A DNA stretch of 64,000 bases, from NCBI RefSeq assembly GCF_002305875.1, contig NZ_CP022098.1, forward strand, positions 11,036,001 to 11,100,000, written 5' to 3'. A model generated the notes under the pieces. The model did no database searches, was not told the DNA's origin, and was given only the letters and a program-made list of their open reading frames with translations. Position numbers and translations under genes: made by a program. Below, one piece after another: positions 37,913 through 46,282 of the stretch. Each line of letters begins with the position of its first letter. Within the stretch, counting starts at the first letter, position 1. The stretch comes from Cystobacter fuscus (GTDB taxonomy: Bacteria; Myxococcota; Myxococcia; Myxococcales; Myxococcaceae).

Positions 37913-39253
37913 TCAGGAACGGTGACGCTCGGCCACGTGGTAGAGCTGGGTGAGGGAGCAGTCCAGCAGCGACTGGCACGAGCGCATGTAGTGATGTGCC
38001 CGGACAAAGGGCAACCAGACGCGCCTGCCCACGAGCACCTGGGCCTCCTCGAGCTTCCGGCGCGGAATCCATTGGCCGCCCAGGCGGCGCACCAGCACTT
38101 CACCGAGGTAGGCGCCAATGGCGGGTACGGCGTGCGCTTCGATGTTCTGCCGCTCGAACACCCTCGGGAACTCCTCGTGCCAGAATTGGTAGTCCACGTC
38201 CGTCAGCGACTCGGGCGTCGCCTCGAAGACGGAAGGCACCTTCGTGTGCATCAACGCCACCAGGTGCTCGGCGAGGTCGCTGTAATGCTCGCGAGCCGCT
38301 TCCGGGTCGTCCACGTCCGGAGGCAGGGCGGCATCGGCGGGGCGCCACTCCACGGGCTCTGGCGGTTGGTACATGTTGAACCCGGCGATCTTCCGCTGGC
38401 GCTCATGAATGGCGACGCCATCCACCACGCGTGAGAGGAGCGGAGCCACGTCCGGATGGAAGCGGGGTTGCACGGGGGCGAGCGCGGCGCTGCGCTCGCG
38501 CAAGGTGCGCAGCACGGTGGCGTAGTCGAGGTCCGGCCGGAGATGCACATGGGCACGCGCTTGAGCCTCACGCGCCTCCTCGCTCGCGAAGTCCACGGCG
38601 GTAGGCCGGAGCACCATAAGCACGGAGCCGTTGGGGAGTTCCTCCAACCGATGTGCTGGAGTGGACAGCATGCGCTCGCGCCCAACAGCTTCCACCAGTT
38701 GGGGGCCGAAGACGTTGAGCCAGGACACCTCATAGATCTTGTCGAACCCATCCCGGATGGAGGTCTGCATATCGCGACCGTAGAGAGGAGCACCAGACAG
38801 TTGATCGTCCGCCAGACCATGGGCGGAGGCATGAGCAACCGGGTAGTGAGAGGCCCAGTGCCGCACCATCTCCACGAACTGGTGACAGCGCCCCTCCTCC
38901 TTGAAGAAGGAGAGAGGCTTCACATTGATCGCGATGTCCAGCTCGCAAGGCCGCGGTGGAAGCCAAAGCCAGAGCGACATATCCAATGCGGGCCACTCCG
39001 TCCGGTAGAGCCCGAGAGCCGTGCTGTCCCCATCGCGCCGCTCCTCCAGCGCCTTCCAGAAAGAAGGGCGGGAGTACTTGCGCCTCCGCTTGCCTTTGAC
39101 GACGTCCGGCATCCACCCATCGGCGAACTTCTCGAGGGCTTGGAGGAAGTGCTCCAGTGCTCGTTCTAGTGCCACCCGCGAGTCGAAATCACCTTTGAAC
39201 TCGAACTGTAGACCGTCCTCGCCCTTCACACCGTGAAGATCCAGCACCTTCAT
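37913..39253 (-). CDS. Immunity-type protein, copy 1 (DUF3396-like)
   Basis: A 446-residue cytoplasmic-looking protein and the first of three paralogues. The N-terminal half resembles the type VI immunity family (DUF3396): MSLWLWLPPRP, EMVRHWASHYPVAHASAHG, then YEVSWLNVFGPQLVEAVGRERM and ELPNGSVLMV. The C-terminal half (about 260-446) is a separate helical region ending VLVGRRVWLPFVRAHHYM. Its ATG overlaps the stop of toxin copy 1 as ATGA, the usual layout of toxin-immunity pairs. Neutralisation of that toxin is inferred from pairing and repetition. Confidence 0.8.
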   Translation of the reverse strand: MKVLDLHGVKGEDGLQFEFKGDFDSRVALERALEHFLQALEKFADGWMPDVVKGKRRRKYSRPSFWKALEERRDGDSTALGLYRTEWPALDMSLWLWLPPRPCELDIAINVKPLSFFKEEGRCHQFVEMVRHWASHYPVAHASAHGLADDQLSGAPLYGRDMQTSIRDGFDKIYEVSWLNVFGPQLVEAVGRERMLSTPAHRLEELPNGSVLMVLRPTAVDFASEEAREAQARAHVHLRPDLDYATVLRTLRERSAALAPVQPRFHPDVAPLLSRVVDGVAIHERQRKIAGFNMYQPPEPVEWRPADAALPPDVDDPEAAREHYSDLAEHLVALMHTKVPSVFEATPESLTDVDYQFWHEEFPRVFERQNIEAHAVPAIGAYLGEVLVRRLGGQWIPRRKLEEAQVLVGRRVWLPFVRAHHYMRSCQSLLDCSLTQLYHVAERHRS

Positions 39254-41442
39254 TGGAAGAACACCTCCACTTCCGGCACTCTCTCCTGCGTCTTGCTCAA
39301 GGCGGCCCTCATGTTTCTGACGTTCGCTGGTTTGAGTTCACCGCCCTCATAAATGAGGCGGACTCTAGGGATCAGCACCGTGCTGTCGCCACGAAGAAGG
39401 GATTGGAGGGAGTCTCGGCGGATGTCCACGGTCTCACCGTATTTTCGCAGAGCCTCCCTCGCGTCCTCTACCATCTGCGCCGTCAACGCGTCCCTGTCCA
39501 TGCCCGAGAGATCTCGGCTCTTGAAGCTGAATGTCTCGACACGAGGCGGCCGTCCAGCCGACTCGCCTTCTTCAATGACGAGCACATCCGCATAGCGCAA
39601 GCCAGGTCCCTGCTTCCACACCCCTACATTCGCCTCGACACGAGGCCTGTCGAAGTCCCCGAGAAAGCGGCGATGGGCCCGGGGCAGGAGCGCGTCCTCG
39701 CGCAGTGCCTTCACCATGAGGCGCTCGAAGGTCAGCCCCCGGGCGAACCATCCCCACATCCGCTCATAGTTCTCCCATCGCAGGGGCCCCTTGGTGCTCT
39801 TGCCCTCCTTGAGTTCCCCCAGACGTTTCTCGTAGTACTCGACGTACTCGCGCCAGCGTGGATTGCCTTGGGCCTCGGGCGGTGGGACATCGAGGGAGGG
39901 ACGTTGCCGCTCCAGCACCGTCACGTCCCTGGACAGGCGCGGGCCCGTGGCCTCCCACTCCACCCGTGCCAGTTTGGCTTCCACCACTTCCCGGGTGAGG
40001 CCCACGTGCTCGTCCACCAACGAGGCCAGGCCCCCGGCACGCACCGCACCACGCCCCACTTCCGAGGAACCCGTGGCCCCGGGCCTGGCCTTGGACATCA
40101 GCGCCTGCGCCCTGGCCACATCGCCTCGGGCCTCGCGTAGCGCCAGGGCTGCGTCCACGCCCCCCACGGCCACGAAGCGGCCCGCCTCCCGGCGGGCTCG
40201 GATGTCCCGGGCCAACTCGCGCATCCCCTCCCCACCCAGCAGCCCCTCCAAACGCCGCGCCACCGCCCCAAGGCTCCTCAACCGCAGTTCCACGGACTGA
40301 AGCCTGTTCAAAGAATGCGTCCCGCCCACCTCGATGCCACGCGCCTCGGACAGGACACGCAGGCTCCGGCCTCCCGCATACAGCGCTCCCAGCAGCATCG
40401 CGGGCGCGAGTTCGCGTGTGGCTCGCTCGTACTGGCCCTGGGAGAGCGAGGAGATGCCCTGGCCCGTGCCAGCCACCAGGTAGTAGAAGCCCAGCGGCAC
40501 ACCGAACGTCGCCGCATCGAGGCTTCCCACCGCCACGCTCCCGGGAGCGAAGTGCCTGAGCGCCAGGGCTCGCTCCACCTCGTGGAGGGCGTCCCTGTAG
40601 GGCGCGGGCAACTGCTCCCGCCGCACGGACAGCTCGGTGTAGCGGGCGCCGTCACTCGCCTGGCTGGTGGACAGGGCATCCCGGGCAGCGCGACCCAGCC
40701 CCCGCAGCACGTCACTCGCCTGCTCTCCCCTCTCCGGGTACGCCGAGAGCGACATGCCTCGCGCCTCCAACTCCTCTCGCACGGACGGCATGAGCGCCAA
40801 CGTCTCACCCAACTGTTTGTCCCGGGCCAACTGCCTCAACAACCCATCCACCTCATCGTCATGGGCCGAGTGCAGGACGAAGAGGGCGAAACCCTCGGCG
40901 TAGAAGAGGCCATAACACTCGCTGGCCGCGAGCAGGAAGGCGACACGCTTGCGGTGGAGGACTCCCGCGGCGTCTTCACGCACGGGCCCCAGGGCACCGA
41001 GGCGGACAGCGGACCAGTCATCCAACGCCTCCACCAACCGCGGCATGTCCACCCGCTGCTGCAACGCCACGAATTCGCCGGGCGAGGCACATGCCAGGAA
41101 GGGCGCCAGCAACGCCTCCGCATCGCCGGAGGACAAATCCGGCCAGCCCGGAGGCACGGGCACGCCCCCACAAGCGAGCGCGCCCCCCGCCCCGCCCTCC
41201 GCCCGCGAATCATCCGCTTCAATGGAGAGACCGCCCGCACCTCCCATCGCCCCAGTCAGGATGGGCAGAAAGGAAGAAGACCCGGCGTACAGGTCCATGC
41301 CACTCGTTAGACTCCTGGGTGATGCCCCCGTGGCACACCCCGCCAGCAACACGAGCACCGACAGGGCGAGGAGCACCGGGACGACAACTGGCGTCGTGAC
41401 AGGGCTTCTCGTGGAAATGAATGAACGGGTTCTCATCTGCAT
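39250..41442 (-). CDS. Polymorphic-toxin-like lipoprotein, copy 1
   Basis: A 730-residue lipoprotein. The start at 41442 is supported by GGAGAGG and by alignment with copy 2; the frame runs upstream to 41781 through antisense immunity sequence. The signal peptide ends LLAGC. A central Ala/Leu/Glu-rich region of about 450 residues is followed by a conserved C-terminal domain of about 190 residues, with RWREYVEYYEKRLGEL, MWGWFARGLTFERLMVK, LRYADVLVIEEGE and VETFSFKSRDLSG. The last two segments look like a restriction-nuclease core (Asp then Ser/Lys instead of Glu-x-Lys), so nuclease activity is possible but unproven. The layout fits SitA-like lipoprotein toxins shared by outer-membrane exchange in myxobacteria. 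Confidence 0.75.
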   Translation of the reverse strand: MQMRTRSFISTRSPVTTPVVVPVLLALSVLVLLAGCATGASPRSLTSGMDLYAGSSSFLPILTGAMGGAGGLSIEADDSRAEGGAGGALACGGVPVPPGWPDLSSGDAEALLAPFLACASPGEFVALQQRVDMPRLVEALDDWSAVRLGALGPVREDAAGVLHRKRVAFLLAASECYGLFYAEGFALFVLHSAHDDEVDGLLRQLARDKQLGETLALMPSVREELEARGMSLSAYPERGEQASDVLRGLGRAARDALSTSQASDGARYTELSVRREQLPAPYRDALHEVERALALRHFAPGSVAVGSLDAATFGVPLGFYYLVAGTGQGISSLSQGQYERATRELAPAMLLGALYAGGRSLRVLSEARGIEVGGTHSLNRLQSVELRLRSLGAVARRLEGLLGGEGMRELARDIRARREAGRFVAVGGVDAALALREARGDVARAQALMSKARPGATGSSEVGRGAVRAGGLASLVDEHVGLTREVVEAKLARVEWEATGPRLSRDVTVLERQRPSLDVPPPEAQGNPRWREYVEYYEKRLGELKEGKSTKGPLRWENYERMWGWFARGLTFERLMVKALREDALLPRAHRRFLGDFDRPRVEANVGVWKQGPGLRYADVLVIEEGESAGRPPRVETFSFKSRDLSGMDRDALTAQMVEDAREALRKYGETVDIRRDSLQSLLRGDSTVLIPRVRLIYEGGELKPANVRNMRAALSKTQERVPEVEVFFQ

Positions 41443-41497
41443 GACAAGCGCCTCTCCGGCGGCAGCACCCCCCGAAGAGCACGGTGAGCATGCACGC

Positions 41498-41566
41498 TGA
41501 GGGCGTACTTGCTCGGGTACTGGTAGCTCTTGTTCGTGGAGGACATCGCCCACGAACATTAACACG
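41498..41566 (-). pseudogene. Remnant of radical SAM gene 5' end at duplication junction
   Basis: Sequence matching the first codons and leader of the radical SAM gene (37824-37903), with an internal loss of about 15 bp. It lies between the start region of toxin copy 1 and the 3' end of immunity copy 2, exactly where the intact gene stands beside immunity copy 1. It marks the junction of a tandem duplication. Confidence 0.8.
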
Positions 41567-41575
41567 CGCTTCCAC

Positions 41576-42916
41576 TCAGGAGCGGTGCCGCTCGGCCACG
41601 CGGTAGAGCTGGGTGAGGGAGCAGTCCAGCAGCGACTGACACGAGCGCATGTAGTGGTGTGCCCGGACAAAGGGCAACCAGACGCGCCTGCCCACGAGCA
41701 CCTGGGCCTCCTCGAGCTTCCGGCGCGGAATCCACCGGCCGCCCAGGCGGCGCACCAGCACTTCACCGAGATAGGCGCCAATGGCGGGCACGGCGTGCGC
41801 TTCGATGTTCCGCCGCTCGAACACCCTCGGGAATTCCTCGTGCCAGAATTGGTAGTCCACGTCCGTCAGCGACTCGGGCGTTGCCTCGAAGACGGAAGGC
41901 ACCTTCGTGTGCATCAGCGCCACCAGGTGCTCGGCCAGGTTGCTGTAATGCTCGCGAGCCGCTTCCGGGTCGTCCACGTCCGGAGGCAGGGCAGCATCGG
42001 CGGGGTGCCACTCCGAGGGCGCTGGCGGTTGGTACGTGTTGAACCCGGCGATCTTCCGCTGGCGCTCATGAATGGCGACGCCATCCACCACGCGTGAGAG
42101 GAGCGGAGCCACGTCCGGGTGGAAGCGGGGTTGCACGGGGGCGAGCGCGGCGCTGCGCTCGCACAAGGTGCGCAGCACGGTGGCGTAGTCGAGGTCCGGC
42201 CGGAGATGGACGTGGGCACGCGCTTGAGCCTCACGCGCCTCCTCGCTCGCGAAGTCCGCGGCGGTAGGCCGGGTCACCAGGAGGACGGAGCCGTTGGGGA
42301 GTTCCTCGACCCGCCAGGCTGGCGTGGACAGCATGCGCTCACGACCAACGGATTCCACCAACTTCGGGCCGAAGACATTCAGCCAGAAAACCTCGTAGAT
42401 TTTATCGAACCCGTCCCGGATGGAGGTCTGCATATCGCGGCCAAAGCGGGGAGCGCCAGACAGTTGATCATCCGCCAGACCATGGGCGGAGGCATGAGTA
42501 ACCGGGTAGTGAGAGGCCCAGTGCCGCACCATCTCCACGAATTGGAGACAGCGCTCAGCCTCGGTGAAGAAAGAGAGAGGCTTCACCTTGATCGCGATGT
42601 CCAGCTCGCAAGGCCGCGGTGGAAGCCAAAGCCAGAGAAACATGTCCAATGCGGGCCACTCCGTCCGGTAGAGCCCGAGAGCCGTGCTGTTCCCGTCACG
42701 CCGCTCTTCCAGCGCCTTCCAGAAAGAGGGGCGGGAGTACTTGCGCCTCCGCTTGCCGTTGACGACGTCCGGCATCCACCCATCGGCGAACTTCTCGAGG
42801 GCTTGGAGGAAGTGCTCCAGTGCTCGTTCCAGCGCCACCCGCGAGTCGAAAGTACCTTTGAAATCGAACCGGAGGCTGTCCTCGCCCTTCACGCTGTGAA
42901 AATCCAGCACCTTCAT
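41576..42916 (-). CDS. Immunity-type protein, copy 2 (DUF3396-like)
   Basis: A 446-residue paralogue of the protein at 37913-39253, of identical length and differing at only a small fraction of residues (for example FNTYQPPAPSEWHP against FNMYQPPEPVEWRP, and YEVFWLNVFGPKLVESVG). It is coupled to toxin copy 2 by an ATGA overlap. Offset from copy 1 is exactly 3663 bp. The few differences could preserve broad cross-immunity or be the start of specificity change; the sequence cannot say which. Confidence 0.8.
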   Translation of the reverse strand: MKVLDFHSVKGEDSLRFDFKGTFDSRVALERALEHFLQALEKFADGWMPDVVNGKRRRKYSRPSFWKALEERRDGNSTALGLYRTEWPALDMFLWLWLPPRPCELDIAIKVKPLSFFTEAERCLQFVEMVRHWASHYPVTHASAHGLADDQLSGAPRFGRDMQTSIRDGFDKIYEVFWLNVFGPKLVESVGRERMLSTPAWRVEELPNGSVLLVTRPTAADFASEEAREAQARAHVHLRPDLDYATVLRTLCERSAALAPVQPRFHPDVAPLLSRVVDGVAIHERQRKIAGFNTYQPPAPSEWHPADAALPPDVDDPEAAREHYSNLAEHLVALMHTKVPSVFEATPESLTDVDYQFWHEEFPRVFERRNIEAHAVPAIGAYLGEVLVRRLGGRWIPRRKLEEAQVLVGRRVWLPFVRAHHYMRSCQSLLDCSLTQLYRVAERHRS

Positions 42917-45093
42917 TGGAAGAAGACCTCCACTCCCGGAACTTGCTCCTGAGTCTTGATCAAGGCGGCATCCATGTCTCTGACATCCGATGGTTTGAGT
43001 TCACCGCCCTCATAAATGAGGCGGACTCTTGGGACCGGCACCTTGCTGTCGCCACGAAGAAGGGACTGGAGGGAGTCTCGGCGAATGTCCACGGTCTCAC
43101 CGTATTTTCGCAGAGCCTCCCTCGCGTCCTCTACCATCTGCGCCGTCAAAGACTCTGGCCCCAGTCCCGAGAGGTCTCGGCTCTTGAAGCTGAATGTCTC
43201 GACGCGAGGCGGCCGTCCAGCGGACCCGCCCTCTTCAATGACGAGCACATCCGCATAGCGCAAGCCAGGGCCCGGCTTCCACACCCCCACATTCGCCTCG
43301 ACACGAGGCTTGTTGAAGTCCCCGAGAAAGCGGCGCTGGGCCCGAGGCAAGAGCGCGTCCTCGCGCAGCACCTTCACCATGAGGCGCTCGAAGGTCAGCC
43401 CCCGGGCGAACCATCCCCACATCCGCTCGTAGTTCTCCCATCGCAAAGGCCCCTTGGTGCTCTTGCCCTCCTTGAGTTCCCCCAGGCGTCTCTCGTAGTA
43501 GTCGACGTACTCACGCCAGCGTGGATTGCCTCGGGCCTCGGGCGGCGGGACCTCATGGGCAGGACGTTGCCGCTCCAGTACTGTCACGTCCCTGGACAGG
43601 CGCGGGCCCGTGGCCTCCAACTCCACCCGTGCCAGTTTGGCTTCCACCACTTCCCGGGTGAGGCCCACGTGCTCGTCCACCAACGAGGCCAGGCCCCCGG
43701 TACGCGCCGCACCACGCCCCACCGCCGAGGAACCCGTGGCCCCGGGCCTGGCCTTGGACATCAGCGCCTGCGCCCTCGCCACATCGCCTCGGGCCTCGTG
43801 TAGCGCCAGGGCGGCGTCCACGCCTCCCACGGCCACGAAGCGACCCGCCTCCCGGCTGGCTCGGATGTCCCGGGCCAACTCGCGCATCCCCTCCCCACCC
43901 AGCAGCCCCTCCAACCGCCGCGCCACCTCCTCGAGGCCCCTCAACCGCAGTTGCATTGCCTGAAGCCCGTGCAAACGGTGCGTCCCGCCCACCGTGGTGC
44001 CGCGCGCCTCGGACAGGACGCGCAGACTCCGACCACCCGCGTACAGCGCCCCCAGCAGCATCGCGGGCGCGAGTTCGCGTGTGGCCTGCTCGTACTGGCC
44101 CTGGGAGAGCGAGGAGAGGCCCTGGCCCGTACCGGCCACCAGGTAGTAGAAGCCCAGCGGTACACCGAACGTCGCCGCATCGAGGCTTCCCACCGCCACG
44201 CTCCCCGGAGCGAAGTGCCTCAGTGCCAGGGCTCGCTCCACCTCATGAAGGGCGTCCCTGTAGGGTGCGGGCAACTGCTCCCGCCTCGCGGAAAACCCGG
44301 TGTAGCGAGCGCCGTCACTCGCCAGGCTGGAGGACAGGGCATCCCGGGCCGCGCGACCCAGCCCCCGCAGCACGTCACTCGCCCGTTCGCCCCTCTCCGG
44401 GTACGCCGAGAGCGACAAGCCTCGCGCCTCCAATTCCTCGCGCACGGCGGGCATGAGCGCCAGCGTCTGGCCCAACTGTTTGTCCTGGGCCAACAACCGC
44501 AGCACCGCCGCTACGTCGTCGTCATGGGCCGAGTGCAGGACGAAGAGGGCGAACACCTCCGCGTAGAAGAGGCCATAACGCTCGGTGACGGCGAGCAGGA
44601 AGGAGACACGCTTGCGGTGGAGAATCGCAGCGGCATCCTCGCGCACGGGCCCCAGGGCGCCGAGGCGAACAGCGGACCAATCATCCAACGCCTCCACCAA
44701 CCGCGGCATGTCCACCCGCTGCTGCAACGCCACGTACTCGCCGGGCGAGGCACACGCCAGGAAGGGGGCCAGCAGCGCCTCTGAATCGCCGGAGGACAGG
44801 TCGGGCCAGCCCGGCGGCACGGGCACTCCCCCACAGGCGAGCGCGCCCCCCGCCGGTGAGCCATCCGTCTGCATGGAGAAACCGCCCGCCCCACCCGTCG
44901 CCCCTGTCAGGATGGGCGGAGTGGCCGACCCCAGCAGGTGCAGGTCCATGCCGCTCGTCAGGCTCCCGGGCGATGCCCCCGTGGCACACCCCTCCAGGAA
45001 CACGAGCACCGCCAGGACCAGAAGCATCGGGACGACGATGGGTGTCGAGACAGGGCTTCTCGAGGGGATGAACGAACGGGTTTTCGTCGGCAT
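42913..45093 (-). CDS. Polymorphic-toxin-like lipoprotein, copy 2
   Basis: A 726-residue paralogue of the lipoprotein at 39250-41442. The start at 45093 follows GGAGAG. The signal peptide ends FLEGC. The C-terminal domain is nearly the same as copy 1 (MWGWFARGLTFERLMVK, LRYADVLVIEEGG, VETFSFKSRDLSG), so the two copies do not differ by swapped toxin tips as classical polymorphic toxins do. Its 5' end (signal peptide and upstream region) is repeated at 61078-61506. It is coupled to immunity copy 2. Confidence 0.75.
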   Translation of the reverse strand: MPTKTRSFIPSRSPVSTPIVVPMLLVLAVLVFLEGCATGASPGSLTSGMDLHLLGSATPPILTGATGGAGGFSMQTDGSPAGGALACGGVPVPPGWPDLSSGDSEALLAPFLACASPGEYVALQQRVDMPRLVEALDDWSAVRLGALGPVREDAAAILHRKRVSFLLAVTERYGLFYAEVFALFVLHSAHDDDVAAVLRLLAQDKQLGQTLALMPAVREELEARGLSLSAYPERGERASDVLRGLGRAARDALSSSLASDGARYTGFSARREQLPAPYRDALHEVERALALRHFAPGSVAVGSLDAATFGVPLGFYYLVAGTGQGLSSLSQGQYEQATRELAPAMLLGALYAGGRSLRVLSEARGTTVGGTHRLHGLQAMQLRLRGLEEVARRLEGLLGGEGMRELARDIRASREAGRFVAVGGVDAALALHEARGDVARAQALMSKARPGATGSSAVGRGAARTGGLASLVDEHVGLTREVVEAKLARVELEATGPRLSRDVTVLERQRPAHEVPPPEARGNPRWREYVDYYERRLGELKEGKSTKGPLRWENYERMWGWFARGLTFERLMVKVLREDALLPRAQRRFLGDFNKPRVEANVGVWKPGPGLRYADVLVIEEGGSAGRPPRVETFSFKSRDLSGLGPESLTAQMVEDAREALRKYGETVDIRRDSLQSLLRGDSKVPVPRVRLIYEGGELKPSDVRDMDAALIKTQEQVPGVEVFFQ

Positions 45094-45340
45094 GACAGGA
45101 GACTCTCCGGCGGCCCTCCCGAAGAGCACGGTGAGCGCATGCACGCAAGAGCCCGCACGTACCACTTTCGGTCGATACAGCCTTCCGAGACTCGACGCGT
45201 AGGGTTCCTACACGCCCAACCGCTCTCACGGGAGAACTCCCATGCGTCTCGCCTCCCTCCTCCTTACCGCTCTTCTCGCCAGCGCCTGTGGCCCTGGTGA
45301 ACCCTCCGACCGCCCCCCGACAAACACTGTCGTCTCTCTT
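44977..45340. repeat. Direct repeat, left copy (364 bp)
   Basis: Matches 61143-61506 at a constant offset of 16166 bp with few substitutions and no gap from 45001 to 45340. It contains the signal-peptide codons of toxin copy 2, its upstream region and the first 33 codons of a small lipoprotein on the opposite strand. Confidence 0.9.
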
Positions 45341-45406
45341 CGAGGGGACCAGGCTCCGGCGGGAACGCGGGCTCCGCAGCTCCATTGCGTTGCCCAGGTG
45401 GCCTGA
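45242..45406 (+). pseudogene. Truncated copy of small lipoprotein gene
   Basis: The first 33 codons are identical to the lipoprotein gene at 61408 (signal peptide ending ASACGPG), with the same upstream region. After 45340 the sequence diverges into an unrelated 21-residue tail and a stop. The full gene encodes 156 residues, so this is a break-point fragment at the edge of the repeat. Confidence 0.8.
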
Positions 45407-45505
45407 GTGGTCGGCCTCACCAGTCCCAGGAATCAGGTCGCCTCCACCTGCCTTTTCGCGACTGTCCGGAGTTGTCGGAGGTGCCCGCTACAGTGGGAGC
45501 CCTCC

Positions 45506-46264
45506 ATGGGAGGCGCTGATGACGGCCACGCTGCCAGGCAGCGCGGGCGCTACACGCTGGCGCTCTCCGCCGTGCATGACTGGGGCATGGCCGGAGGGCG
45601 TGCGCCCCCGGTCACGCTGGCGCACCTGGACGGGACGATGGTGGTGGTGGTGCGCTCGGGTTTTGAAGCGCACGTGCTGGCGGGCTGGGGCGGACGTCCG
45701 GGCCACGGCGGCGCGTGGGGTGCGGTGGTGGGAGCAGGCGCGGATGCGGTGACGCCCACCCTCGACATGACGCTGCGGCTGGAGGTGCGGCGGCAGCACG
45801 GGGGCTTCCGCCAGGGGTACTTCGGCCCGGACTACGAATTGGCTCGCTTGCGGGCCGCGGGCCCCGAGGGCGTGCCGCTCGCCGAGGCGCTCTTCCCGGA
45901 CGGCTTCTCCCTCTACGGTGAGGCAGTGGTGGGCTGGGACTCCGTGCGCTACGGCGGACTGCAGAAGCACTTGCAGCTTTCGCTCGCCGCCGAGGCCTTC
46001 ACCTGGGGCCGCTTCGACGTGGACGGGCGCGTGGCGGTGCAGCTCTTCGGCCGCGCCCTCGAGGTGGCCGCGAAGGGCCTGGCGGTGGGCCTTGGGCAGC
46101 CGGGGGCACGCTACCTGGGCGCGGCCGAGGTGCGCTGGCGTTTCCAAGGGGGAGGCCTGTACGTGCTGGGCACGGGTGGCACGTTGCTGTTTCCGGAAGG
46201 CGAAGGCGCGCTGCGCCCGGGCGCCTTCGCTTCCATGGGCCTGGGGGTGGACAATGCGCGCTGA
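45506..46264 (+). CDS. Accessory protein upstream of toxin (SitB-position)
   Basis: A 252-residue protein lying 18 bp upstream of the SitA-like toxin gene, the place held by sitB in Myxococcus sitBAI cassettes. No signal peptide is evident from the chosen ATG at 45506; the frame is open from 45407, so the N-terminus is uncertain and may be truncated. Alternating hydrophobic strands (YTLALSAVHDW, LTLRLEVRRQ-like, VRWRFQGGGLYVLGTGGTLLF) suggest a beta-barrel or beta-sandwich. Its last 55 residues recur in the remnant at 49470-49679, ahead of another toxin gene. Homology to SitB itself is not confirmed. Confidence 0.6.
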   Translation: MGGADDGHAARQRGRYTLALSAVHDWGMAGGRAPPVTLAHLDGTMVVVVRSGFEAHVLAGWGGRPGHGGAWGAVVGAGADAVTPTLDMTLRLEVRRQHGGFRQGYFGPDYELARLRAAGPEGVPLAEALFPDGFSLYGEAVVGWDSVRYGGLQKHLQLSLAAEAFTWGRFDVDGRVAVQLFGRALEVAAKGLAVGLGQPGARYLGAAEVRWRFQGGGLYVLGTGGTLLFPEGEGALRPGAFASMGLGVDNAR

Positions 46265-46282
46265 GCTGCCAGGGGCAAGGGA

